Of a stretch of 64,000 nt of DNA, positions 12,120 to 23,976 are shown one piece after another; the stretch's first letter is position 1; every line of letters begins with the position of its first letter. Position numbers and translations under genes: made by a program. Source of the DNA: Pomphorhynchus laevis (taxonomy: Eukaryota; Acanthocephala; Palaeacanthocephala; Echinorhynchida; Pomphorhynchidae). The stretch spans positions 62,001 through 126,000 of the forward strand of contig WNNJ02000449.1 of assembly GCA_012934845.2 (NCBI GenBank), written 5' to 3'. Under the pieces are notes generated by a model. It saw only the letters and a program-made list of their open reading frames with translations, had not been told where the DNA came from and made no database searches.

Positions 12120-12830
12120 AAATAAATAAAGACTTTATTAAATACACCAAAATATAGCATGCAAGAATAAAAAAGGTAGGTAATAACCAACTCAGAAACA
12201 ATGACAGATTTTTTTTTCGTTTTTCATCTTCCCTTTCTCTTTATGGCCTCAGGTCCAGTGGGATCTGAGCCCCCCCCAACCGATCCAACACGCCGCCTTC
12301 CGACTGAACCACCCGGGGTCTTTCACCCCCCCCCCGAAGAATCCAATCGGCGCGGACTATGCTTGGTAAACAAGAGACGAGGAGCTTAAGAAACCTTAGC
12401 CTTTGCTCTGGGGGACGTCCTCTTGAGAAGAAGACTAGTCCCGAGATAGCCCAGGTACCCCAAAGACGCACCTGGGTTTTCCCAATATGGAGGAGAGCAC
12501 AGAGTGCTAATCTCTTAAGTTTTTTCTTTGTTGCATTGGCGCCATGAAAGACAACCGCCAGCGATTTAGCGGAGTTTAAAACAAGATTGGATTTGGGTAA
12601 CTGGTCTTTTAATCTTAAAAAGAAACAGCTGATGTCAGAGACTACGTCTTTACACCTGTGTCCAGTGAACAGGGCTGTGGTGTCATCAGCGTACACCACA
12701 AGACGTTGTTCGCGTTTAAAAATTTTGAATAGATTAATGGAGGCAGCAAGATATAAGATGGGAGAAAGTGGGGATCTTTGAGGTACACCCGTAATAGGGT
12801 AGAACCAAAAATCTAATCAACATGCTTATT
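12120..12830 (-). mobile_element. Second LINE type: RT fragment with 3' end
   Basis: The minus strand reads GVPQRSPLSPILYLAASINL and then VVYADDTTALFTGHRCKDVV, SNLVLNSAKSLAVVFHG and IGKTQVRLWGTWAISGLVFF. These are the RT palm (YADD) and post-palm region. The YADD-containing frame is open for about 150 codons (12699-12241). The sequence is unrelated in detail to family A and much GC-richer than its surroundings (for example CCCCCCAACC near 12,270), suggesting a fairly young insertion. The 3' end is near an AATAAAGTC-like stretch at 12,130 (antisense). Confidence 0.75.
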
Positions 12831-12835
12831 CATTA

Positions 12836-13325
12836 AAAACATTTATTTTTAGTTGCAAATGGGTGCCGGCGCACGCCTACATGACCACAAAAAAAGAAAA
12901 AATCTAAATCTTGTGTCAAGAAGGTGAGTACGGAGGCGGCATTTGAATGCAATAAACGAGGGAGCGCGGCGGACGTCGAGAGGGAGTTGATTCCAAGCGA
13001 GTAGGGCGGCGACGATGAAGGATCTCAGACCGTAGTTGTTTGAGTGATTATGAACGTAGAGTAAGAGGGAATTACGGGAACGCAGTGATAGAAAGATGGG
13101 ACTAGTGTCGTCTAAGAAATGGAGGTTGATGAACGATGGGGTGACGACAGCGATGCGACGAAAAGTTACGAGAAGCCGGGTTTTTATGCGGATGTGGATG
13201 ATAGGCCTGTAGAAATGGGCAAGATATGTGGTCAAAGCTACGGAGACGTAGGAGCACTCGAATGGCGAAGTTCATGATGCGTTGTAGGGCTAGGATTATG
13301 GATTTTGGAGAAATGGCGAAAAGTT
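12836..13325 (-). mobile_element. Family A LINE, 5'-truncated copy A4
   Basis: The 3' tip is at 12,836-12,895. Upstream in sense orientation the minus strand encodes the family A C-terminus (IRIKTRLLVTFRRIAVVTPS, FLDDTSPIFLSLRSRNS and AWNQLPLDVRRAPSFIAFK). The W-x-x-L-P near the end is typical of CR1/L2 ORF2 tails. The copy stops at about 13,325 in the KIDYCLSLF-equivalent region. Confidence 0.85.
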
Positions 13326-13329
13326 ATTA

Positions 13330-14030
13330 TATAAATATAATTTGTATATTAAATTTTATAAATAATCAATTGTAGAATGAATAAATTTACATTTATTAAA
13401 TAAATCTTAACGGTTTTTTATTGTATTTTGAAATCCTAAATTACATTATTTCTTAAGGATATAAGAATATATCTTAAGGATATCTTGTCACAAATTTGCT
13501 AGATAGCAGAATCTGACAAAAAGAAATAAGGTCAAAAATATTTAAATGTCAAAATTAAGACTTATTAATCATATTTAGTCGCTACTGTACCATCATTAGG
13601 AGTAAGTAACATCTTAACTTTTCAAAATATAGCACATTAAAACAGCAATTTTCATTTTAATTTTTTTAATAAATATAAGTACAGATTAAACATTACGTAA
13701 TAGAACAGTAAAAAATTACAAGAAACCGAATGCAATTAATTAGCATCTCAATAAGCAACAAATGTAAAAGCAATCAAATGTATACCCGTATTTGAACGAG
13801 TCTACAACATAAATATTGTGATTCGAAGGCGGATATAAGCCACTTATTTGTAATATTTAAAGACAACGAACTAATGGTAACAATTCTGTAATACACATTT
13901 GGCTAAATAATTTAATTTTTATTTTGTTCCAGAAGTACATCAATAATACAAAATAATAATTAAATAATGCAATAATAACGTTTTAATGCGAATAATACAC
14001 TTAAGCAGATAATACACTGAAGAAAATCAG
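13330..14030. other. AT-rich interval without recognised genes
   Basis: No reading frame with family features was seen. An ATATCTTAAGGATATCTTGTCA...TTGC stretch near 13,470 echoes the block at 11,690. Otherwise I see nothing specific. Confidence 0.4.
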
Positions 14031-14032
14031 AT

Positions 14033-14290
14033 CAGCTAACTGATTATACGTATTTTATATTTATAAATTAAAATGCTAAATAAAATGTAAATAATTAAAT
14101 TATAAATAGTAAATAATTGTTATCTAAGATTTTATATAATTTATATAAAATTGAAATAAAAATTGAAATTTACAATAAAATTCAAGTTTTACAAATTGAC
14201 TAATAAATAGCATACGATGTATAAGAATAGGAATTAAAGGTCATCAGGAGGAACTGCTATGCTACCGGGTTTCGGCCCTTATTCCTCTAA
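14033..14290 (+). repeat. R610 repeat copy
   Basis: The copy starts AATCAGATCAGCTAACTGAT and ends with the conserved block AAAGGTCATCAGGAGGAACT plus GCTATGCTACCGGGTTTCGG. The same start, centre and end are found at 14,617-14,870 with very high similarity in the last 120 bases. It has no coding capacity. See also 51,595-52,520. Confidence 0.85.
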
Positions 14291-14565
14291 GGTTAAGAAA
14301 AATGACTTACATTATTAAGAGTTATTAATTTGATGAACAAATTGCTCGTTTGTTTCTTGTAGTGGTTAAAATGATGATCTTGCTCCAAAATTAAAAACTA
14401 CAATTTAATACGTGATTAAACTCATCGATAATAATTAATTATTTTTGTTACCATTAACTGAAATAATCAAGCATTAATAATGAATAATGTATTGAACAGT
14501 AATGGTGACGTTTTTCATTAATCGGAAAAAATTTAATACATTTTTATTTAAATGAGTCGAAACGA

Positions 14566-14612
14566 CTCATTGGGGCTTGGCGTCTGTGGTAGACGCATCC
14601 CTGGTTAAGCTC
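14566..14612. other. GC-richer island between two R610 copies
   Basis: GGGGCTTGGCGTCTGTGGTA and the following GACGCATCCCTGGTTAAG stand out from the AT-rich surroundings. The stretch has a weak tRNA-like look but no acceptor stem or B box that I can confirm, so no RNA gene is called. Confidence 0.25.
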
Positions 14613-14616
14613 TCCG

Positions 14617-14872
14617 AAGAAATCAGATAACTGAGTCTACGTATTATTATTTTTAAATAAAAATAAAGATAAATAATAAATAATAATAAAATATTTTATA
14701 CAATTTATATTTATATAAAATTAAAATTAAAAATTGAAATTTACAATAAAATTCAATTTTTACAAATTGACTAATAAATAGCATACGATGTATAAGAATA
14801 GGAATTAAAGGTCATCAGGAGGAACTGCTATGCTATCGTGTTTCGGCCCTTATTCATCAACCCAACATGTTG
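14617..14872 (+). repeat. R610 repeat copy
   Basis: Second copy of the repeat at 14,033-14,290, about 585 bases further on and in the same orientation. It ends GGTCATCAGGAGGAACTG and then GTTTCGGCCCTTATTC, followed by CAACCCAACA, a join also seen at 51,845 and 57,198. Confidence 0.85.
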
Positions 14873-15197
14873 ATTTAAGATATTGGAAAGAGTATCGTTT
14901 AAGGCGCAAAAAGGAAAGCATCGTTATCATACCGCTCTTAATGATCTCTTTAATACAAAACAATCTTCTCATTTATGGAAGTTTAGACGGTATTTAAAAA
15001 TTGAGTATTTTTATATCGCAAAATTTACATCGGTTTATTTACATAGAATTGTTCTATATCATTAATGATATTGTATTTTCAAATTTTACTGAAAACGAAA
15101 ATGCTTAAACCGTAAATTTTAAAGCAGAACTTCAATTTATTTTAATTCTAATCGTCAATTTTACGGAATATTTAAATTCTGCATTAACATAAGCGAA

Positions 15198-15350
15198 TAC
15201 ATTTTACAATTTATAAAGAAGCAAGTTATCAACTTATAAATAATACATTTTACAATTTATAAAGAAGCAAGTTATCAACTTATAAATAACAGGTATTTAA
15301 TATTATAGTAAAAGATCGTTCTAAAAGATCGTTCTAAAAGATCGTTCCAA
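15198..15350. repeat. 45-bp tandem duplication and a 14-bp triplet repeat
   Basis: A 45-bp segment (ACATTTTACAATTTATAAAG and onward) occurs twice in tandem at about 15,200-15,288. It is followed by three copies of AAAGATCGTTCTAA at 15,306-15,348. Confidence 0.85.
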
Positions 15351-15387
15351 AATATTTAATAGAAAATACTCATGGGGGATTTGTGCT

Positions 15388-15726
15388 GTGATGACGAGTA
15401 AATGGTCAAGGAGTTTAGGAGCGTTCAAACTGTCAACCAGTTCATCGTCAAGATTTGACGATGTTTCGGCCACTCCAAAATCATCTGAGATAGGGACTTA
15501 TACAGATACTCCTGCGTTCAATCATTATATTATGCATCAGTCAAAGACGAAGTTCGATATATACGATCGTTCAATAAAACATTTTAATAACAAGTTAACT
15601 CAATGCTTTGTTGAGTATACATCGGATGATACTAATATGATGATGAACTCCATCAAACAACCTTCTGTTTTGGATTCTACTGCTCAACCACATATATTGG
15701 AATTGAACGGTATTTTTGTCTTGTAG
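15388..15726 (+). CDS. Hypothetical 112-residue open reading frame, Ser/Thr-rich
   Basis: An ATG-to-stop frame of 112 codons starting MMTSKWSRSLGAF, with a Ser-rich stretch (residues 16-22) and a Thr/Asp-rich centre. I do not recognise it. It lies directly upstream of the CR1-like LINE at 15,880 and may be part of that element's 5' region rather than a host gene. No splice signals or signal peptide are evident. Confidence 0.25.
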   Translation: MMTSKWSRSLGAFKLSTSSSSRFDDVSATPKSSEIGTYTDTPAFNHYIMHQSKTKFDIYDRSIKHFNNKLTQCFVEYTSDDTNMMMNSIKQPSVLDSTAQPHILELNGIFVL

Positions 15727-15879
15727 TAGATAGCAAATTTTCCGCCCTAAATAACTGTGCATCATAACTCAGGTGTTCGTTATGATGCACCAATCGGCAG
15801 TAAGAAAATATTTATTTATTTAGTAGCGATCGCTGTATTGTCTCTCTATGCGACTATCGGTATTCAACAAGGCCTCTTA

Positions 15880-18345
15880 AAACTCCAATTATAAAAAACG
15901 TTGTTGGGTAGATGTTGATGCTAGTCAATTAGTTGCAAACTTCCCAAAGAGCATCTGGGATAATCTTCATGTTTACTTCGGTTCGATGTTCCAGCAGTCT
16001 TGGATTTTCTTGATGAATTGAAGCGCATGGCATTCCCATTAGTTCAACATAGAGCTTATTGATGCTCTCAGGTCCCGCAACAAATTGTGGTGCAAGTTTA
16101 AGCGTTCTCCTGTTTTCAAACGTGCCCCTACATAGGATCTCCGAACTTATGCAATAAGTAAAAAATTCAGAAACGCTATTCGTACGAAGAGAATATCGCC
16201 AGGAATGTATATTTGAACCCTAATAGGTTTTGGTCATATGTAAGAAACAACAGAACTCTTGTTACTATAATTAGCTTAATTCAAACGCAAGCTGAGACTT
16301 TAACCGAACCGTATATTATCGCCTAACATTTAGCTCATAGCTTCTCAGTGCAAGCTTCAATTACTAACAAACAGCGTGACTTTAGTTGGAAATATGTTCC
16401 GATTGCACATCGAAATTGTGTTCTTCCACTCAGAGTTGATGAGGTGTTAAATGAGGTTATGAAACTAGATCCGTTTGCATCTCCGGGTCCAGACAATATT
16501 TCCCAATTCCACGTCAAAATTCTAGCGAACGTACTTTGCGATGCGTTAACTGTTTTTCATATATAGCTTGCTCACATTATTGATTATTGACTGCTGAAAT
16601 GTGCAATTGTGGTACCCATTTCCAAAAAGTACTCTGATAGCTTATGTGCGAACTTTCGGCCCATCAGTTTGATCTGTGTATTCGGCAAACTCTTAGAAAT
16701 ACCCATTGCTAGTAGAATCAGGGATCATCTAAACTGTAATCATATATTGGTTGATTATCAATAGGGTTTTAATATTGGACGTTCATGCCTAACAAATCTA
16801 CTAGCTGCGCTTGAAAAATGGACAGATGCTATAAATGCTGGGTTTCATGTTCATACCGTATATTCATGACCTTTTGAAAACATTTGATAGGGTGTCGCAT
16901 GACGTAATGGTCTCCTTACTGTATCGCAGTGGACTCCATTTATATATTTGTGAGTGAATCAGGCAATTTTTATCGGATAGATCTTTCAGAGTTTGTGTAA
17001 GATGTGTTTTCCAACTCGGTGAATGTTTATTCTGGAGTCCTACAAGAATCAATCCTCGGCCACTGCTCTATATAATCTTCATGAATGATTTGCTAATCCG
17101 CTTAGCATGCTCTCATCTAGCTTTTGCGAACGATCTAAATATTTGGGAAATCATTAGAAGTCCTGCTGATCGAGTATGTTTAAAAAGTGATCTGAACTCT
17201 CTGTCCAATTAGTGCGAATCTACTGGATTACTGTTAAATGTTGAAAAATGTGTCCTCATGGCATTATGTTGTTCGTTCTAAACTCTTATGTACTATATTG
17301 GAGACATTGTCTTAAAGGAAGTGTATCAACATAAAGATTTAGATATTATTGTCAATCGATCCTTGAAAACAAAGTTGAATACTGACTTCATTCTAGGTAA
17401 AGCTACTTGGTCATTTTGCTGAACAATATAGACAGTGGAAGTCCTGCAGAAAGAAATCTCTATCGACGCTACGAGTAGCTTTCACATTGGTTCTCAGAGC
17501 GCAGCCAGGACTTGAGCATTTGATATCAAGGGTTACGAAATCAGCCGTATTTAACTCGCTTGTAGCAAACGTACTAAGAACAGTTGGATTACGATTAAAT
17601 GTTGACAAATGTGTCCTCATGCAATTAAGCTACCCGTCTGAAACTCTTAGGTACTATATTGAAGACATTGTCTAAAGGAAGTGTTTCAATAAAAAGATTT
17701 AAATATTACTGTCCATCGATCCTTGTAAACAAAGTTGAACACCGATTTTACTCTAGGTAAAGCTAATCGGTTATTATGTTGTATAAAAAGCGCAATCCTC
17801 AGGTTAAGCTGTTCAATGTTCAAGATGTTATTTACCTCCCTCTTCCGGTCACACTTGAAATACTGCATTTATGTTTATTTTCTTGCCACCAAGCGAAAAA
17901 TATTAGACCTGGTATATTCTAAGGCCCGATTCGAGGCTCTGTGTTGGCTTAGATGTTAGTGATTATCATATACGCCTTAGTCTTATTGGAATGATGTCGG
18001 TACGTGAGAGGTTTATAGCTTTGGAAATGCTTTGTCTGTGGCATATGTCGAATGATGCGAGGGGTCTATCCCGCTGATGTAATTACTAGTCGGGTAGGTA
18101 GGTTGCGGGGACATAGTAGTGTTGTATAAATATCAATTTGGCAGATTACCGAAAATATTCAGACTGTCGAGGAGGGGAATTAACATGTGTAATGCGCTGT
18201 CTGTAGAAGTCGTTGCTGCTCCTAGCTCGAGCAAGTTTTAATCACGATACTGCAAGTGGATACATGAACAATGCCGCCATTCAACACTTCTGCTGAACTA
18301 TCCTATTTCGCTCCGATGATTGACTATTTACTGTTTTATTTTTGG
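15880..18345 (+). mobile_element. CR1-like LINE, endonuclease-less copy with RT and C-terminus
   Basis: Broken frames read, in order: the EN-RT linker (RNAIRTKRISPG), the RT start (LDPFASPGPDNISQFHVKIL), FRPISL, a HGF-equivalent and CLTNLL, FDRVSHDVMVSLLYRSGLHL, the GVPQ block, FMNDLLIRLACSHLAFANDL and LLNVEKCVLMA. The thumb (VNRSLKTKLNTDFILGKA) follows, then RSHLKYCIYVYFLATKRKIL and a tail at 18,010-18,330. This is the CR1 pattern common in flatworms and cnidarians. The palm-to-thumb part occurs twice in diverged form (17,215-17,420 and 17,575-17,790), so either two copies are joined or a segment was duplicated. Many stops are present. Confidence 0.8.
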
Positions 18346-18399
18346 ATTCTGCCTGAATAGCATTCTGGCTTTGGCATGTATTTGAATGAAAAAATAATT

Positions 18400-18640
18400 A
18401 CATTATTATATTATAATAATTTATATTATTATAATAACTTATATTTATAAATGTTGTATATATTTATAAATCTAATATATTTATAAATATAGTATATTTT
18501 TAATATACTACATATTTTTACGTATACTATATTTACTATTACAATTTTTAATACTATATGTCTATAATAATAAATATTTAAAATTATAGATATTAATAAA
18601 TAGCGAATGGCACACTAGTAGATATTTTATATAAAATATA
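18400..18640. repeat. AT-rich interval with TATATTTATAAA-type repeats
   Basis: Simple AT sequence with repeated AATATATTTATAAAT-like words lies between the CR1-like LINE and the PLE. No gene is seen. Confidence 0.5.
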
Positions 18641-18649
18641 AAATAATGA

Positions 18650-21400
18650 AAAAAATATATAAATTTATATGATTTTATATGACGATAAAAGAAATAAGAA
18701 AAATAGACTTAAAAATATTATATATATTAGCAATTAGAAATATTAAAACAACTTTATCAAATATTAAAACATATCAAATATTAAAAAACTTGGTTTAGAC
18801 AACACAGCATAATAGTCAAACTATATTTCATAAGCATATGAGATTAATAGGACATGATATAGGATACTGTAAATTATTTATTTTAGAACATATTATTGAA
18901 GAAAATAAAGCAATATTAAATAAAAAAACTATTAGGAAGAGAAGATTTTTGAATAAAAACGCTTAATTCTATGTACTCATTAGGATAAAATGACGTGGTA
19001 CAATGAATTGGCGGGAGTAGTATAGTAAATAATAAACAACTAATTATATTATATTATAGTAATTATATTATAATAATCTATAATTATATATAATCTATAA
19101 TTATATATAAAAATCAACTATATTATAATAATACGGTTAAACGCAAACCAAGAAGTCATGGTGATAAAAGGAATAAGAAAAATAGAGTTAAAAATATTAT
19201 AAAAATATGTATATATGAACAATTAATGATATTAAAACCACTTTTAAGAGATCATAAACTAAAAAATCTTTGTGTAAATATAAGAAGTTTTTCTAAAGAT
19301 ATCATTTGTTCAATAAATGAAAGAATAATTAACGATTATGATAAGTTAAGTTGTATAATAGACAGTTATTGTAATATAAAATACTATAATCGGACAATAA
19401 TTTTTTATTATTATTATATTTTTTATATAAATTGATTTTTAAGTGCTGGGGATGCGTGCCCATTAGAATTGTAGATATAATAATAACTTACAAATTAAAA
19501 AAAAATATTAAAATATTTTTTATATTATTATTAGTGGGACAATAAATGCTAATAATAACAATGCTAATATTAACTTTAATAAATGTACAGATTACACAAA
19601 TATAGAGGGACTTTAAGTAAATATATCCCTAAAATAAGGTATAAGCCGTCACCGCCGTTATGACGAAATATTTGTAATTATAATAAAAAAATTGAAATCT
19701 ATATTTACGATGATATTAGAAACATTATAACAACAGAATGCAATTGCAAAAGTCTTAATTTTGATAGAATAAATGAACATATATGCACTCATAATCTAGA
19801 ATTAATTCAACATTGTGAATTAAAGCAAACGCTATCAAAAGGGTATAAATATAGATTAAATAGTAATAAAATAAAATTTATGATTTGCTATATAACTTAA
19901 TTGCTTACTTTGGTAAGCTGATTAATAGTGAAAGCTCGAATACATCTAAGATAAAAATTTGGAAAGATTATATATTTGATAAAATTAAAAATAAAATGAA
20001 AATAACAAACAATTATAAAAAGAAATATAAAATTAATAAAGATATGTATAAAGAACTTACTAAATTAAAGGATAACTACATAATAACAACTATCGATAAA
20101 GCTAGTAATAACTTTGTCTTTATATACAAAAAACTTTATTATGATATACTGATGAATGAAGTTAATTATAATGATTTAAATATAAACACAACATATAAAC
20201 GTTAAATAATAAATAATAATAACAATAAAATTTACAATTCGTTAAATAATGATTAATTATAATTATATAATTATAATTAATTATGATTAATTATAATGAT
20301 TTAAATGTAAACAGAACATATGAATGTAGTGATTTAAATTTAGAAACAATTATCACAAGTTACTGTTCTACATTGTATAAAAATGTATAAAGGTTGAATC
20401 AGATAAAACTATACATATATTATATTGGAATTCAAAATTACAAAAATCCAATAACACCTAGGTTCATATGCAGTGCTTTTAAATGTACATTAAAGCCCCT
20501 CTTGCTTATATTAATAAAATAATTAAAGTACTTAAAATACACTTCAAGAAATATGGTAATGTAATATTGTAAATTCTGTGTTAATTCACAGAAGAATTTT
20601 TAGAACAAAAAAAATAATAATTTTCCAGAATATAAATACGTACGATTTTAGTACCCTTTATACAAATCTAGATTTAGCAGATATTAAAGATGCATTAGAA
20701 AAATTAATTAATATTATATTCGGAAAAAGATATACATATATATGTTATAATAATTATAACGCCTATCTAACAAAAATTAAACCATCAAGTAAATATAAAT
20801 ATATGAATAAAATTGAATTAATAGAATCCTTAAATATTTTAATAAATCAAAATTATTTTAAAGTATGGAAATCTATATTTAGACAAATAAAAGTTGTTCC
20901 AATGGGTGGTAATAGTAGCCCAATTATAGCTTACTTGTTTTTAAGCTTTATAGAATATAAATTTGTTCATAACAGTGTAAAAACTAAATCTAAACAATAT
21001 AAATATATGAAATATATGTTTTGATACATTTATGATATATTGATAAACAAATTTACCCAGGTAGCCTCATTCTTAATAAAACCAATATTAATGATAAAGA
21101 AAGTATATATCTAGATATGAACATTAAATTAACATCAATTTAAACTACTTTTAATTTATATCGTAATGACATGTTTAAATATACAAGAAGCATATTTTTG
21201 CAAAAGCATTCATGCATTCCATATAATATTCAAAATAGTACATTAAATAATAAAATTTTAAGAATTGGAACAGTTTGTAACGATATTGTATTTTTTCAAA
21301 ATCATTAAAATTATTTAATAGATGCATATTTTAAACTAGGATACTATAAAATATACTGTAAAATAAATAAATCAACACAATAAAATATATAAATCAGGAC
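18650..21400 (+). mobile_element. Penelope-like element, Naiad-like domain order (GIY-YIG before RT)
   Basis: Fragments in order: a GIY-YIG-like tail at 18,930-19,000 (LLGREDF, IKTLNSMYSLG); a basic RKPRSHGDKRNKKNR stretch with CVNIRSFSKDIICSI at 19,150-19,340; PLRNICNYNKK and TECNCKSLNFDRINEHICTH with LSKGYKYRLN at 19,650-19,860; TTIDKASNNFVFIYKKLYYD at 20,090; and the RT core YDFSTLYTNLDLADIKDALE with VVPMGGNSSPIIAYLFL at 20,640-20,940. DFSTLYTN and PMG-N-SP are PLE RT signatures. The GIY-YIG block ahead of the RT and the C-x-C...H-x-C...KGYKYR segment fit the permuted Naiad group. It is decayed, with several frame breaks, and extremely AT-rich. Confidence 0.75.
18683..19235 (+). repeat. 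Internal direct repeat within the Penelope-like element
   Basis: A segment at about 18,683-18,745 (GATAAAAGAAATAAGAAAAA and onward) recurs in diverged form at about 19,160-19,232. The second copy lies in the RSHGDKRNKKN coding stretch, so the first may be the end of a partly tandem second element copy. Confidence 0.6.
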
Positions 21401-21419
21401 ACAATGAAACAGAAGGTAG

Positions 21420-22690
21420 AGGTTTTCAGGTACTGTAGCACAATTTGTATTAGTACCTTCGAATGCATTTAACATCTTAAAGGGTGGTATTTGTCACGAA
21501 AAATATCTGGCAAAACAATAATATTTTAAATAAAAATATTTTTCACAAATTTTTATAAAATTGAAATTTGGTGACATTTTAAGTTATAAGGTGACATTTT
21601 AAGTTTTTAACTAAACTTTTGATAATAGAATGGTGAAGTACATACTAGAATATTAAGGTTTCATTAGCATAAATTAATAAAAAATTGAATTTTAATAATT
21701 GAAATTTAGTTAAAATGTTTTAAATTCACACCATTTTATTTTGATTTTATTTATTTTTCTATTTTATTTTATCTTATTTATTTTTATTTTTTCAATTGCG
21801 CTTTTCGGCATGGATTAGAAAAGAAAAATGTAAATACATACAATTTGTTCAATCAGTTTTAAAAGATTTATGTAATATAGATATTATAATATGAAATTGT
21901 AATATAGAAATTTTCTTTTCTTTGAGAATAAAAGATTTCTGTAATATGGAGATTTTCGTTTATAGAGAATATATATGTTATGTATATAATATATATACGT
22001 ATATAGAGATATTTTTATAAAATATTCTATATTATGGAATATAGAATATTCGTTGCAGATATGGTGGTCAAATTAGAATTACAAATTACGCTACAATACC
22101 TGAAAGCATTCACCCTCCAATCTAAATTAGAATTTTTAACTCGAAAATAATTTTTATAATTTTCGTAAATTTTGTAATAAAAGATTTCTGTAATGTAGAA
22201 ATTTTTCCTTGGTGGTCTTCTTTGTTTTCGGGTAATATTAATAAGTATTTTTATGTATTAATTATTCATATTGAATGCTTTGTTTGTGCAAATTATCAAA
22301 GCAAAGTCACATGCGGTAGTAAATTTCTTTTTTTTTGATTTCTATTAAATTGTTGAAATGATTTTTTGTTGTTCGTTTTACATCCCTTCTTCACGTAGAT
22401 ACTGCTCATAAAATTGTAACATTTCTAAATTAAGATTTTTAGTTTCTATAAAGTTTACTTGGTCTCCTGTTTGATTCATTTAAAAATCAAATTAGTCGAT
22501 TAAATAAGTATATTATTAATTTAATATGAATGATTTAATCATTCATATTAAATGTTTTGTTTGACAAATTATCAAAACAAAATCACTTAGCTAAATTATT
22601 TTTTAAATGCCTTCAATAAAATTGCTGATTAATATTCGTTGCAAATATTTAGGTAATTATATAAATTATGCTTCAATATCTGAAAGCCTT
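21420..22690. other. AT-rich interval with a diverged two-part duplication
   Basis: Two words recur about 285-600 bases apart. TGAAAGCATTCACCCTCCAA and its flanks at 22,100-22,180 match 22,680-22,745. TTATTCATATTGAATGCTTT and its flanks at 22,260-22,350 match 22,540-22,625. No host exon or RT was recognised. Confidence 0.5.
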
Positions 22691-22699
22691 TACCCTCCA

Positions 22700-23965
22700 A
22701 TCTAAATTAGAATTTTTAACTCGAAAATATTTTATATAATTTTCGTAAATTTTAATATTTTTATATTCTCATGATAGCAAAGAGGAGATGCACATAACAT
22801 CAAAGATAATATGTATGCATTATATACTAGTCTAAAACTATATGGGCCGATATGACCAACAGTCCTTCTGAGATTCCCAATAATTCGTTGGCACTTATTA
22901 ACTATGTGAAGGATATATGCTTTTGTCGATAGATTTCCATTTATAATCATTTCGAGATCCTGAAATTCGGAGACGGTGTCGATCAAACCATCATCTATGT
23001 TATATGACGAACTAAAGGATGGTGGTCCAATGAAACCAGCTCTCGTTGTTTACACCAATTTAGAATATTGTCGATGTATTTTTGAAATAATATTGGATAG
23101 TGATTATCGATGATTAGACATCAGATCTTCAAATCGTCTGCATATAGATTGCATGAACTTGATACAAAGCTTGCAAGCTCGTTGATATAAATAATAAAGA
23201 GAATGATACTGAGCACTGATCCTTGAGGAACACCTATGTGAGGAGATATTTACTTAGGCGAAGCTCCATTGACTGAAACAACAGTCTGACGATTTTGTAT
23301 AAATAAACAAATCAATATGAGAAGGATTCCATTAATACCATACTGTTCCAGCTAATTAAATAGAACAGGGTAAGATGTTTGATTGAAGGCTTTGTGATGT
23401 CAAAAAACAGAATATCAACACCTATTTTAACTTGGGCGTGCTTAGCCTAATCACTTCTGGCTAAGACAATACTTGTTACAGTGGATTAGCCTGGACAAAA
23501 CCGTGCTGAGAGTCATAGAATATTCGATTACTTTCTAAATGTCCGATGATCCGTTTGTATAGGAGCTTCTCCAGCACTTTACGTGTGGCACATGTAAGAT
23601 TTATAAATCGATAATTGCTTGCTAGATTGCGTTGACCTGTTAAAGTGAGGACGCATTATAAAAGACTTCTATTCTAAAAATATTAAGTCTAGGAAGAGGG
23701 AAAACAAAAAATTACATAAATTGGCTCGTATTTAACTAAAGCAAGCTCACTAAGAAGAATTATAGAGATGTTGTCTGGTCCTGAAGCAATCGAACGAATT
23801 GTTGGCAATGATATTGGCATCCATTGATCAACAATGACAATTCTTGATTAATCTCCGCCATGGCCAGTCCCAAGCCAGTGCTGAAAAATGAAGAGGGTAG
23901 TATAAACAAGAACCGTTTATCAATTAGACCTAACGAAAGAACTAATTCGACTGTATGCAAGGGCT
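22700..23965 (-). mobile_element. CR1-like LINE, RT to C-terminus, decayed
   Basis: The minus strand reads NYRFINLTCATRKVLEKLLY, ESNRIFYDSQHGF, RQTVVSVNGASP, IGVPQGSVLSIILFIIYINE, SSSCNLYADDLKI, and then VSEFQDLEMIINGNLSTKAY with IGNLRRTVGHIGPYSFRLVY and NAYILSLMLCASP at 22,986-22,735. This is the CR1 order QHGF, GVPQGSVL, YADDLK and D-LGI. Multiple frame breaks are present. Positions 23,800-23,900 carry a block also found at 48,200-48,270. Confidence 0.8.
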
Positions 23966-23976
23966 AAATGAACATA

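Noticed and set aside
14566-14612. tRNA gene
   Set aside because: GC-richer and tRNA-like at a glance, but no cloverleaf, B box or acceptor stem could be traced.
18930-19000. Selenocysteine UGA in the Naiad-like GIY-YIG domain
   Set aside because: The UGA lies where tryptophan is usual, and other stops nearby show plain decay.
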